Assembly: GCA_964453995.1 (NCBI GenBank)
Contig: CAYVQC010000002.1
Location: 1-64,000 of the forward strand
Direction: 5' to 3'
Source: SKVR01 sp964453995
GTDB taxonomy: Bacteria; Bacteroidota; Bacteroidia; Bacteroidales; UBA7960
DNA: 64,000 bases
Part shown: piece after piece, positions 1-7,678 of the stretch
Layout: every line of letters begins with the position of its first letter
Numbering within the stretch: the first letter of the stretch is position 1
The notes under the pieces: model-generated
What the model was told of the DNA's origin: nothing
What the model saw: only the letters and a program-made list of their open reading frames with translations
Database searches by the model: none
Translations under genes and position numbers: made by a program

Positions 1-83
1 ATGCAATTCTATGTTTTAACTGTGGCTTAGTCCGGTGATTTTGGGGGCCATTACAGTAGAAACCCGCCAATGTAGGGAAATTC
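1..83. other. Left edge, no gene recognised
   Basis: This stretch lies downstream of the small minus-strand membrane protein gene. I see no terminator-like hairpin, RNA gene or convincing reading frame in it. Confidence 0.4.
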
Positions 84-416
84 TTATTTTTTCCTATCGA
101 ACAGTATTCTATTAATTTCTGGATTCTTTGGATAATATACAACTTCAAAATTATCACCTACATTTACTTCTCCTTCAGAAGTGTAATACAACCTACTGCC
201 TGAAAATGACTTATTGTCTACATTGAAACTATAATGCACATACACTTTTGCTCTATATGTGCGAACTTTCTTGGTGACTGTGGCAACTGTGTATTCTCCT
301 TTGTTTTTTAATATTGCATCATCTGCTTTCTTATCATTATAAGCAACAACGAGTATTATCACAAAAGCTAAAAGTGTTGTTATACTTAAAATCGCTTTAA
401 TGTTTATTTTTGTCAT
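84..416 (-). CDS. Small DUF3592-like membrane protein, possible immunity protein
   Basis: 110 residues. One hydrophobic segment (about residues 7-26) is followed by a soluble domain with a beta-rich pattern ending in VVYYPKNPE, which resembles the DUF3592 family of small bacterial membrane proteins of unknown function. The ATG sits 6 nt after the stop of the Rhs fragment, so the two are probably co-translated. A small gene directly downstream of an Rhs C-terminal tip is the usual place for the cognate immunity protein, and that is the basis of the proposed role. The membrane anchor would place the domain in the periplasm. The family assignment is from pattern memory; the immunity role is inferred from position only. 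Confidence 0.6.
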   Translation of the reverse strand: MTKINIKAILSITTLLAFVIILVVAYNDKKADDAILKNKGEYTVATVTKKVRTYRAKVYVHYSFNVDNKSFSGSRLYYTSEGEVNVGDNFEVVYYPKNPEINRILFDRKK

Positions 417-422
417 ATATTT

Positions 423-1382
423 TCATTCGATCATTAGGTGATTTATGTTTACGGTGGTTTTATCTTTTAAGATTATAGTACTTTGATACAAACTTTCCAA
501 GTTGAAAGTTGCGACCCCTTCTGTTAATCCAGAACTTGATCCACTGCTTGTAATTTCACTTTTAACAGGCCCTCCAACTGCACTTGACGCAGCTCCTATA
601 ACTTTTTCATATTCCTGACTATTAACTATATTATCAACTGTCTGTGCCGTGCTTTTTTCCGATTTAGTTAAAGTAGCATATGTCCCTGAGGTTATATCAG
701 ATTTGGCTGCATTTTTGCTAGACGTAATAACAGCATCCGTTGATTTAGCACCTGCAACCCCAAAGGCTAAATCCAAAGCCACATCTCCAGCGTCTTTTTC
801 TTCACCTACAATACCACCAATGGATTTTGTTCCTTCTGCCATAGTAACGTCAACTGAAGCCTTTGTTGTTTCAGTAATTGCCATTGTGATTCCTTTTTTT
901 GCAATATTCTTTGCAATACTTCCTCCTGAAGTCATCCCTCCTTCAAACATCGCAATACCTACATCTTGTAAATCAAGATTTTGAACAGCTGACATAAAAT
1001 CTTGACCTCGCGCCATTGACACATCTATTTGAATACCTGCTTCTACAGCACCACCAAGAATAGCACCTCCAACAACATTCCATACTTGCCCATCCGGGTC
1101 AACTCTTTTGATTGGGTTATCACCAACATAAACATATCCTCCCCAAGCATAGTACAATTCAGCAGCAGGGTCTATCACTTGCCAACGCCCTAAAACTGGG
1201 TCGTAGAACCGCCACCCGTAGTCATACCAATCCAACCCAAAATCATCCTGAAGCTCCTTACCGTTGTAGAGGTAGCGGTTTTGGGTGAGGGTGCTGGTTC
1301 CCTGGCTGGCACCATCGTAGAAAGTGAGGCCGAAGGGGTAGTAGTCGGTTTGGGAGTTGGTTTTGCTGGTTGATGGGGCCAT
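423..1382 (-). CDS. Orphan Rhs/YD-repeat C-terminal tip, truncated at the 5' end
   Basis: 319 residues. Residues about 15-100 carry the end of the Rhs core, with the landmarks YYPFGL, RYLYNGKELQDD, YDYGWRFYDPVLGRW and NPIKRVDPDGQ. In full-length Rhs proteins this core closes a long YD-repeat shell and is followed by a variable toxin tip. Here everything before the YYPFG region is missing: an in-frame TGA lies five codons upstream of the ATG and the DNA beyond it is AT-rich with no Rhs similarity. The tip (residues about 100-319) starts with a Gly/Ala-rich hydrophobic segment (GGAILGGAVEAG), common in polymorphic toxins, and I recognise no nuclease motif in it. No signal peptide is visible. 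It is either a displaced orphan module kept as a recombination donor or a decaying remnant. Confidence 0.75.
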   Translation of the reverse strand: MAPSTSKTNSQTDYYPFGLTFYDGASQGTSTLTQNRYLYNGKELQDDFGLDWYDYGWRFYDPVLGRWQVIDPAAELYYAWGGYVYVGDNPIKRVDPDGQVWNVVGGAILGGAVEAGIQIDVSMARGQDFMSAVQNLDLQDVGIAMFEGGMTSGGSIAKNIAKKGITMAITETTKASVDVTMAEGTKSIGGIVGEEKDAGDVALDLAFGVAGAKSTDAVITSSKNAAKSDITSGTYATLTKSEKSTAQTVDNIVNSQEYEKVIGAASSAVGGPVKSEITSSGSSSGLTEGVATFNLESLYQSTIILKDKTTVNINHLMIE

Positions 1383-1568
1383 GGTGCTGGTTGTGGCTCA
1401 AATAGATTAATGCGATAAATATAGGGAATATTATTGAATTGAATAATGTATTTTATTAAAAAAGGAGATGTATGATAGTGAGGGCATGACAGTGCAGTCA
1501 TACCCTCACTCGCTCAACCTCTTCATGTAAGTAGTAGCAGGCTGACCAGCAGCGGCTCCCCATGGTTA

Positions 1569-1599
1569 GTCCGGACCGGAACTGTAGTCCGGGCCGGAC
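1569..1599. repeat. GC-rich hairpin
   Basis: Arms 1569-1580 and 1588-1599 pair over 12 bp with a single mismatch around a 7-nt loop. There is no T-run, so it is not a typical intrinsic terminator. It could be a dispersed palindromic element or a recombination scar beside the truncated Rhs module. Confidence 0.5.
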
Positions 1600-1829
1600 G
1601 ATGCGGGCAAAAAGGTGAACATTACCCCACTCAACGAAAATCACATTTCCGCATCACTCGTGCCTATCTAACCCATAAAAACCCATAGACAAGTTTCGCT
1701 CAGCCAATCCCCCACCCTGCCAATCATAATCACAACGTGATTTTTAAAAACTGCGCCCCTTGCGGCTTTGCGAGAGAAAAAAAAATGAACTAACGAGCCG
1801 CATGTCGTTGATTATGAGGGCACAAGCAA

Positions 1830-1861
1830 AAAAGCCTGCCGGAAATTCCGGCAGGCTTTTG
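1830..1861 (-). terminator. Intrinsic terminator at the end of the PUL operon
   Basis: A perfect palindrome (AAGCCTGCCGGAA and its complement around position 1845) is flanked by A-runs on the left and T-runs on the right. It lies about 45 nt past the stop of the LamG lipoprotein gene and fits a rho-independent terminator for the minus-strand operon. It could work in both directions. Confidence 0.85.
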
Positions 1862-1903
1862 ATTATGACATACTCTTGTTACAAAAATGCCATACTGGAA
1901 CCA

Positions 1904-2974
1904 TCATGGTTTTTCCAGTTCATAGATGCTTTGCACCTGAGTATCGGTAAGTGCTGAACTATAAATACGTACCTCGTCAAGTACACCCATGAAGTATCCA
2001 CCCCAGTTTACATAGTATGGGCTGGTATCATCATCAGAATAGATATCGGTAGGCAGATCCTGGCCAATGGTAAGACCTACCGGTGTGTCGAGCTGGATGG
2101 GCGTTCCGGGGGTATTATCCCAGAGTTTTACCAGGGTTCCGTCTAGGTAGAAAGCCATCTCGCCATCTTTGAAGGTAATCGCTACATGGTACCATTCTCC
2201 CAGGTTTATGGTGGGTGATTCGTTATCGCGGTCGTGATACACTTCATTGCCTTCGTGCAGGGCTTTCATGGTAAAGAATACCTTAGGAGCATCCTGTAGC
2301 TGAAGCTTGTAGCCGTTCCAGCGGTTGAGGGAAACCATGTAATTGTTCGCCCAGGGTTCATCCTGTGTATCGGGCTTCATCCACAGTGAGATGGTAATGG
2401 CCTGTGATGGATTGAGTTGGGCATTAAAAGGAACTTCCACATTGGCACCGCTGTTAAAATAAAGTGCCTGGTTTTCGTTTCCGTAGCGGTCGGTGGTCCA
2501 CTCCGGAGTACCTGCTCCCCAGTGGGCATGACCGGTGCTAAGAAGGCCATGAAAATCATTTCCTGAGAAATCCATGGCTTGTTCTCCTGCGCCTTCATCA
2601 AAGGTCCAGTGGCCTACCAGGTCTTCCGGGGCGATAGGAGTTACCAGTTGTCCTTCAAAGGCTTCAATGGCAGCAGTAAGGTTTACAACGGTATTATCTA
2701 CCTGTGCCTGGGTTGCGTTTTCATCTTCGTAAACGGCCCTGGCAAGGTCGATAGCTTCCTGCAGATCGGCTTTTGAACCCGGGGCATATTGGCCTTCGGC
2801 CATGCCTTCCACAGAATTCTCGATCAGATCCTCAGCTTCAACAATTTTGGCTTCCAGTTCCGTTTTATCTACCTGCACATCATCGTCATCGTCGTCATCG
2901 CAGGCTGTGAAGGTGATAAGACTGCCTGAGATCAGAGCAATCATCAGAAATTGAATAAACTTAAACTTTTTCAT
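1904..2974 (-). CDS. Surface lipoprotein with FIVAR and LamG (concanavalin-like) domains
   Basis: 356 residues. A lipoprotein signal peptide ends at Cys25 and is followed at once by seven aspartates, the kind of acidic lipoprotein export signal that sends Bacteroidota lipoproteins to the cell surface. Residues about 37-112 look like a FIVAR module (helical, with SKADLQEAIDLA and VDNTVVNLTAAIEAF). Residues about 120-352 form a LamG/concanavalin-like beta-sandwich (HWTFDEGAG, GEWYHVAITFKDGEM, LDEVRIYSSAL). It follows susD by 38 nt and occupies the place usually taken by SusE/SusF-type glycan-binding proteins. The likely role is binding the target glycan at the surface. No catalytic residues were identified, although some LamG-fold proteins are enzymes. 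Confidence 0.85.
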   Translation of the reverse strand: MKKFKFIQFLMIALISGSLITFTACDDDDDDDVQVDKTELEAKIVEAEDLIENSVEGMAEGQYAPGSKADLQEAIDLARAVYEDENATQAQVDNTVVNLTAAIEAFEGQLVTPIAPEDLVGHWTFDEGAGEQAMDFSGNDFHGLLSTGHAHWGAGTPEWTTDRYGNENQALYFNSGANVEVPFNAQLNPSQAITISLWMKPDTQDEPWANNYMVSLNRWNGYKLQLQDAPKVFFTMKALHEGNEVYHDRDNESPTINLGEWYHVAITFKDGEMAFYLDGTLVKLWDNTPGTPIQLDTPVGLTIGQDLPTDIYSDDDTSPYYVNWGGYFMGVLDEVRIYSSALTDTQVQSIYELEKP

Positions 2975-3012
2975 AGGAGTTTGGATTTAGGTTAATAAAA
3001 TAATGGTTGTGT

Positions 3013-4494
3013 TTAATTATTGATTTGATGGTTGATATCTACCTCACTTTGAGGTATTGGAAAAAACCGGTGTTGATCGTAATCAAAGCTGGTGTCGCTG
3101 AGTCTTTGTTCTGCATAGGCTTTCCCGTAGCGCATCAGGTCGTAGAAGCGATGGAATTCAAAACCCAGCTCCACTCTTCTTTCCCTGCGGATAATCTCCC
3201 TCAACTGAGCCTGGTCGGTAATGGTAATATCGTGGAGCAGTTCATCAGGGATCTGCCCGAAGCCAGGCAGGGATTCATCATGCAGGAAACTTTCCCTGGC
3301 TCTTTTTCGCACCATATTGAGTGGCACCAGGGCTTCGGCGCTGCGGTTGGTTTCATTGAGGGCTTCTGCCTTGATGAGCAGTATTTCGGCATATCGCATA
3401 AACACATAGTTTAGGTCGCCGTCACCCTTTGTACCGGCGGGGATCTCGCTCAGAGGCTGCAGGTGTTTTTTCTGGATAAAGCCCGTGGGCGACCACGAGG
3501 GGTCAAAGTCATTCCCATTGATCCACGTGGTGCCCTCGCGGCCAAGGGTATAGTCCAGGCGTGGATCATAAATATCCTCTTCTGTTTTCTCAAAGGCGTC
3601 TACAAAATCTTCTGTAGGCACGTTGAAGAAATAACCGTTTTCAGGCTGAGGTGCAAACCATTGGTTGAGCACATTGCCCTGGAAAGGATCCTGGGCGGCA
3701 AGGTGCTGAATTTCAAAAACAGACTCGGCATTGTTCTGGGTTGCGGTTTTGAAATTGTCGCCATACACCGGCATCAGGGAATAAACGCCCAGCTGTTCCA
3801 GCTCATCGATGGCATCGAGGGCCTGCTGGTAGTTTTCACGGAAAAGCTGTACCTTGGCCAGCAACCCCAGGGCAGCACCTTTTGTTGCCCGGCCATGCTG
3901 ACCTCCCACCGAAACCGGTAAGGCATCTGCTGCCTCCTGCAGATCGGCAACCATCTGGGTATATATTTCGTTTACGGACGAAACCGGCACATGCAGATCT
4001 TCTGCCGTAAGGGCGGGTGTGGTTTTCAGGGGGATCTCTCCGAAGATATTTACCAGGTGAAAATAGTAATAGGCCCTTAAAAATTTCGCTTCGCCCTGCA
4101 CCAGGGTGCGTACTTCTTCTGATACGCCTTCTCCCAGGCGATGAATCACGTCATTGGAACGGCTGATCCCTTCATAGTATCTCCTCCATATGTGCTCCAG
4201 GAAGCCATTGTCGCGGGTATAGGTGAAATCCCCGATAAACTCAATCTCGCTCTGATCGCCGGGTATGCCCCCTTTTATGGCATCATCAGAAGCAACATCG
4301 CCAAATACCCACAAGGGATTACGTATACTGGTAAAACTCATAGGTTCATAGGCAGCAGTAAGAGCGAGCATGGCATGTTCATCGGTTTGAAAGAAGGTGG
4401 TACTGGTATAAATCCCCTGAAGGTTTTCATCCAGGTAATCGGCACAACCTGTGACCAGTAACAGGGCTAAAAATATTATTTTAAACTTTTTCAT
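3013..4494 (-). CDS. SusD/RagB family nutrient-binding outer-membrane lipoprotein
   Basis: 493 residues from the ATG at 4494. The frame stays open upstream to a GTG at 4524, but the ATG gives a clean lipoprotein signal (MKKFKIIFLALLLVTGC). The N-terminal SusD-like part (YLDENLQGIYTSTTFF, a landmark of the family) and the C-terminal RagB part (FMRYAEILLIKAEALNET, RRERRVELGFEFHRFYDLMRYG, FFPIPQSEVDIN) are both complete. SusD proteins form a lid over the SusC barrel and capture oligosaccharides at the surface. The gene lies 41 nt after susC, so the pair is co-transcribed. The ligand cannot be read from the sequence; neighbouring GH130 suggests a mannosidic glycan. Confidence 0.95.
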   Translation of the reverse strand: MKKFKIIFLALLLVTGCADYLDENLQGIYTSTTFFQTDEHAMLALTAAYEPMSFTSIRNPLWVFGDVASDDAIKGGIPGDQSEIEFIGDFTYTRDNGFLEHIWRRYYEGISRSNDVIHRLGEGVSEEVRTLVQGEAKFLRAYYYFHLVNIFGEIPLKTTPALTAEDLHVPVSSVNEIYTQMVADLQEAADALPVSVGGQHGRATKGAALGLLAKVQLFRENYQQALDAIDELEQLGVYSLMPVYGDNFKTATQNNAESVFEIQHLAAQDPFQGNVLNQWFAPQPENGYFFNVPTEDFVDAFEKTEEDIYDPRLDYTLGREGTTWINGNDFDPSWSPTGFIQKKHLQPLSEIPAGTKGDGDLNYVFMRYAEILLIKAEALNETNRSAEALVPLNMVRKRARESFLHDESLPGFGQIPDELLHDITITDQAQLREIIRRERRVELGFEFHRFYDLMRYGKAYAEQRLSDTSFDYDQHRFFPIPQSEVDINHQINN

Positions 4495-4535
4495 ATCAAT
4501 GGTTCGTTTGTGTTCAACTTTCACGATCCTTTCAC

Positions 4536-7500
4536 TCAGAATCTGGCTTGTATGCCAAAATTAAAAGATGTTGCCAGGGGGTATGTGCCCCAGTCGATAC
4601 CTGCTGCGGCATCGCCTTCATCGCGGGAATTGTCGCTGGTGGTCATTTCCGGGTCAAGTCCGGGATAGCGGGTAATAGTAAGCAGGTTGTGAGCCAGGAA
4701 AAATATCCTGGCATGCTTCATACCCAGGCGCCGGGAAAGCTCGGTGGGAAAAGTGTAGCCCAGTTGCAGGTTTTTAAGCCTCAGGAAAGAGCCATCTTCC
4801 AGGAAACGGGTCGAGGGTCGTGTATTGTTGGCCTTGCCGCTCCAGGAAGCTCTGGGTTGGGTATTGCTGGTACCTTCTCCGGTCCACCGCTGTTCGTAAT
4901 AGCGCATGGTAAGATTGAAAGGCCGGTAAAAACCTTCAATATCGGTGGCTACCTGGTAGTAGATCTTGTGGCCGAAGGCACCATGCCAGAACATGGAAAG
5001 ATCGAAATTGCCGTAATGGAAAGAAGCCTGCAATCCTGTAGTATATTTAGGTATGGCACTGCCCACGTGCACCCTGTCCAGTTCGTCAACGAATCCATCT
5101 TCATTCTGATCAACATAACGTACATCGCCCGGGCGTATATTCACTCCCTGGTAAGCACTGGTAATAACGTCAAGTTCGTTTTGGAAGATACCATCCATTT
5201 CGTAAAGATAAAACGAGCCTACCGGGAAACCAACTTCGGTGCGGGTGGCGAAAACCCCGTTGTCGATACGGCCGCCTGCAATAGGAGCAGCCAGGCTCAA
5301 AACTTCATTGTGCAGGTAGGCAAAATTACCTGCTATCTCATATCCGAAATTCTCTTTCTTCTCTCGCCAGGTAAGTTCGGCTTCTACACCCTGGTTAAGG
5401 ATCTCACCGTTGTTTACCCAGGCCGGGCTGGCATAGCCTGCCGAAGGGGGAATGGGTTCTTTCACCAGCATATTGGCGGTAATTTTCCTGTAAAAGCTGG
5501 TTTCCAGGTACAACCGTCCCTGCAGTACCGATATATCCAGCCCTACATCAATCTGGGTGCTTGTTTCCCATTGCAGGTTGCGGTTGCCCAATACCGAAAT
5601 AGCATAACCCGTATTCATTACCCCGCCAAAGGGATAGTTGAAGTTGGGTGATATCTGGTCGGAATAGGCATAGTTGCCCACTTCCTGGTTGCCGATGGCA
5701 CCATAACCAGCTCTTAGCTTCAGCATATCGAAGAAATTGCTGTTTTCCAAGAAGCTTTCCCGGTCTATGCGCCATGCTCCTGAAACGCTGTAGAAAGTAC
5801 CCCAGCGGTTGTCAGGGCTGAAGCGTGAGGAGCCATCGCGACGCAAGGTGGCAGATACAAGGTAACGTTCATCATAGTTGTAGTTCAGGCGGCCAAACAA
5901 CGACAGCAGGGTATTGGCCCAACGCTGCTCCGATACCACCACACTGCCAAGGCCATTGCCCAGGAATACCAACCGGTCATCCTGGTCGGGGAATTCGCGT
6001 TGGGTGGCACCGTTTCCATACCCGTTATTGTGGATGGCTTCGGTACCCAACATGGCAGAAAAATTATGTACACCCCATGCCTGGGGACTGTAGGAAAAAA
6101 CATTGCTGGCAGTGAAGGACTGGTAGTAACCGTTGTTGATATTGAGAGAATTGGGATTGTTGATGCGGTTGTTTGTACCCCAGTTTTCGTTGAACCGTCG
6201 CTGGAAGAAATCGGTACGATCCATCCCCAACACAGAAGAAAAATGCAGATCCGGAAAAAGCTGAATATGTGCATTCACATCGCCAAAGAGCCTGTTCTGC
6301 TGCATATTGTTGTTCATTTTTTCCGCCAGACCCACAGGGTTGTATCCATCGCCCAGCAATGCCGGATGCGAGGGCATATCAACATATTCTCCCTGCTCGT
6401 TGCGCACAGGAATGGGGGGTGTGCGAAAAAAGGCATACCGCACCACACTGCCTCCATTGCCACCAAAACCATCGCCACTGCTACCGATAATATCATTATC
6501 ACTGCGGGCCATATTGATGTTGGATCCGATCCTGATGTTGTTTGTTATATTACTGTTGAGACTCAACCTGCCTGAAAAGCGGTCGTAGTTGGATCCAATA
6601 ATAATGCCTTCCTGCTGGAACATATTCGCCGAAACTATGTACGTAAAGTCTTGTGAACCACCACTCACGGAAAGGTTATGATTTTGGATAATCCCCCTTC
6701 GAAAGATTTCGTCCAGGTGATTCACATCGGGCCAGTTGGCGGCCAGCTGCGGGGTGATCAATTCCCGGTGGAAGCGGGGATTTTCAATGAAAGCATTGTC
6801 ATTTACTGCGGCTTCGTTGTACATTTCTATATACTGATCGCGGTTGGTCATGGGGGTAAGCCTGCCGTGCTGCTGAAACCCCACCTGCGAAGACAGTTCA
6901 ATACGGGGTGCACCGGCCTCTCCCCTACGGGTGGTAATCAATACCACACCATTGTTGGCACGTGCACCATATATGGCAGAAGAAGCAGCATCCTTGAGGA
7001 TGTTGATAGACTCAATGTCGTTGGGCGAAAGGCTGCTCAGGGCATCGGTGGTAGGCACTCCATCCACAATATAAAGAGGATCGTTGCTGCTGTTGATAGA
7101 GCCTACACCCCTGATCCTCACATTGACACCTTCGCCGGGCATACCGGTATTGTGGGTAATGTTTACTCCCGCTGCCCGTCCCTGCAATGCCTGATCGACA
7201 CCGGCAACAGGCAGCAGTCTGAGCTCGTCGGCATCTACACTCGATACGGCACCCGAAACATCTACCTTGCGCTGTATGCCATAACCCACCACAACAAATT
7301 CATCCAGCAGCTGCACATCCTCCATCAGGATAACGTTAACCTGTTCCTGCCCGGTAAAGGGTACCCGCGAGGTGGTATATCCCACATAACTGAAAGTGAT
7401 CACCGGGTTTTGCACGTCTGCCGGAATGGAAAGAGAATAGTTTCCGTCAATATCTGTTGTGGTTCCTGTGGCAGTGCCCTCGATCAGTACAGTCACACCG

Positions 7501-7631
7501 GGCAGCCCCATATCTGTGTTGTCGGTAACCCTGCCGCTGACAGTAACCGGGCCCTCCTGGCCCGGCACCATCAGGGGAACCAAAAACAACACTATCAAAA
7601 TCCAAATCCTGTTTATATATTTACCAATCAT
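4536..7631 (-). CDS. SusC/RagA family TonB-linked outer-membrane transporter
   Basis: 1031 residues. A signal peptide (to about residue 24) is followed by a carboxypeptidase-regulatory-like domain (VSGRVTDNTDMGLPGVTVLI, about 30-115), then the TonB-box/plug region (EFVVVGYGIQRKVDVSGAV; later the family signature IESINILKDAASSAIYGARA) and a long beta-barrel ending in Phe (FNFGIQARF), the usual outer-membrane barrel C-terminus. It imports oligosaccharides into the periplasm using TonB/ExbBD energy and partners the SusD lipoprotein downstream. It lies 47 nt after the paralogue lipoprotein gene, within one minus-strand operon. No N-terminal STN domain is present, so it does not look like a transducer for an ECF sigma/anti-sigma system. 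Confidence 0.97.
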   Translation of the reverse strand: MIGKYINRIWILIVLFLVPLMVPGQEGPVTVSGRVTDNTDMGLPGVTVLIEGTATGTTTDIDGNYSLSIPADVQNPVITFSYVGYTTSRVPFTGQEQVNVILMEDVQLLDEFVVVGYGIQRKVDVSGAVSSVDADELRLLPVAGVDQALQGRAAGVNITHNTGMPGEGVNVRIRGVGSINSSNDPLYIVDGVPTTDALSSLSPNDIESINILKDAASSAIYGARANNGVVLITTRRGEAGAPRIELSSQVGFQQHGRLTPMTNRDQYIEMYNEAAVNDNAFIENPRFHRELITPQLAANWPDVNHLDEIFRRGIIQNHNLSVSGGSQDFTYIVSANMFQQEGIIIGSNYDRFSGRLSLNSNITNNIRIGSNINMARSDNDIIGSSGDGFGGNGGSVVRYAFFRTPPIPVRNEQGEYVDMPSHPALLGDGYNPVGLAEKMNNNMQQNRLFGDVNAHIQLFPDLHFSSVLGMDRTDFFQRRFNENWGTNNRINNPNSLNINNGYYQSFTASNVFSYSPQAWGVHNFSAMLGTEAIHNNGYGNGATQREFPDQDDRLVFLGNGLGSVVVSEQRWANTLLSLFGRLNYNYDERYLVSATLRRDGSSRFSPDNRWGTFYSVSGAWRIDRESFLENSNFFDMLKLRAGYGAIGNQEVGNYAYSDQISPNFNYPFGGVMNTGYAISVLGNRNLQWETSTQIDVGLDISVLQGRLYLETSFYRKITANMLVKEPIPPSAGYASPAWVNNGEILNQGVEAELTWREKKENFGYEIAGNFAYLHNEVLSLAAPIAGGRIDNGVFATRTEVGFPVGSFYLYEMDGIFQNELDVITSAYQGVNIRPGDVRYVDQNEDGFVDELDRVHVGSAIPKYTTGLQASFHYGNFDLSMFWHGAFGHKIYYQVATDIEGFYRPFNLTMRYYEQRWTGEGTSNTQPRASWSGKANNTRPSTRFLEDGSFLRLKNLQLGYTFPTELSRRLGMKHARIFFLAHNLLTITRYPGLDPEMTTSDNSRDEGDAAAGIDWGTYPLATSFNFGIQARF

Positions 7632-7678
7632 ATACTTATACTTTTGGGTTTATATCTTTTCCTGCGACAGATTTTCTG

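Larger units (their letters stand above)
1383..1903. other. Intergenic region between Rhs fragment and PUL
   Basis: About 520 nt without a supported gene. It is AT-rich next to the Rhs fragment, then holds a GC-rich hairpin (1569-1599) and the PUL terminator (1830-1861). Frames open here overlap the Rhs fragment and have no recognisable content. Confidence 0.5.

Noticed and set aside
1190..1501. 103-codon minus-strand frame with a Pro/Thr-rich sequence
   Set aside because: Lies in another frame over the Rhs fragment; its end is the Rhs coding sequence misread.
4548..5651. 367-codon plus-strand frame
   Set aside because: Antisense to the 3' part of susC; no signal, domain or ribosome-binding site.
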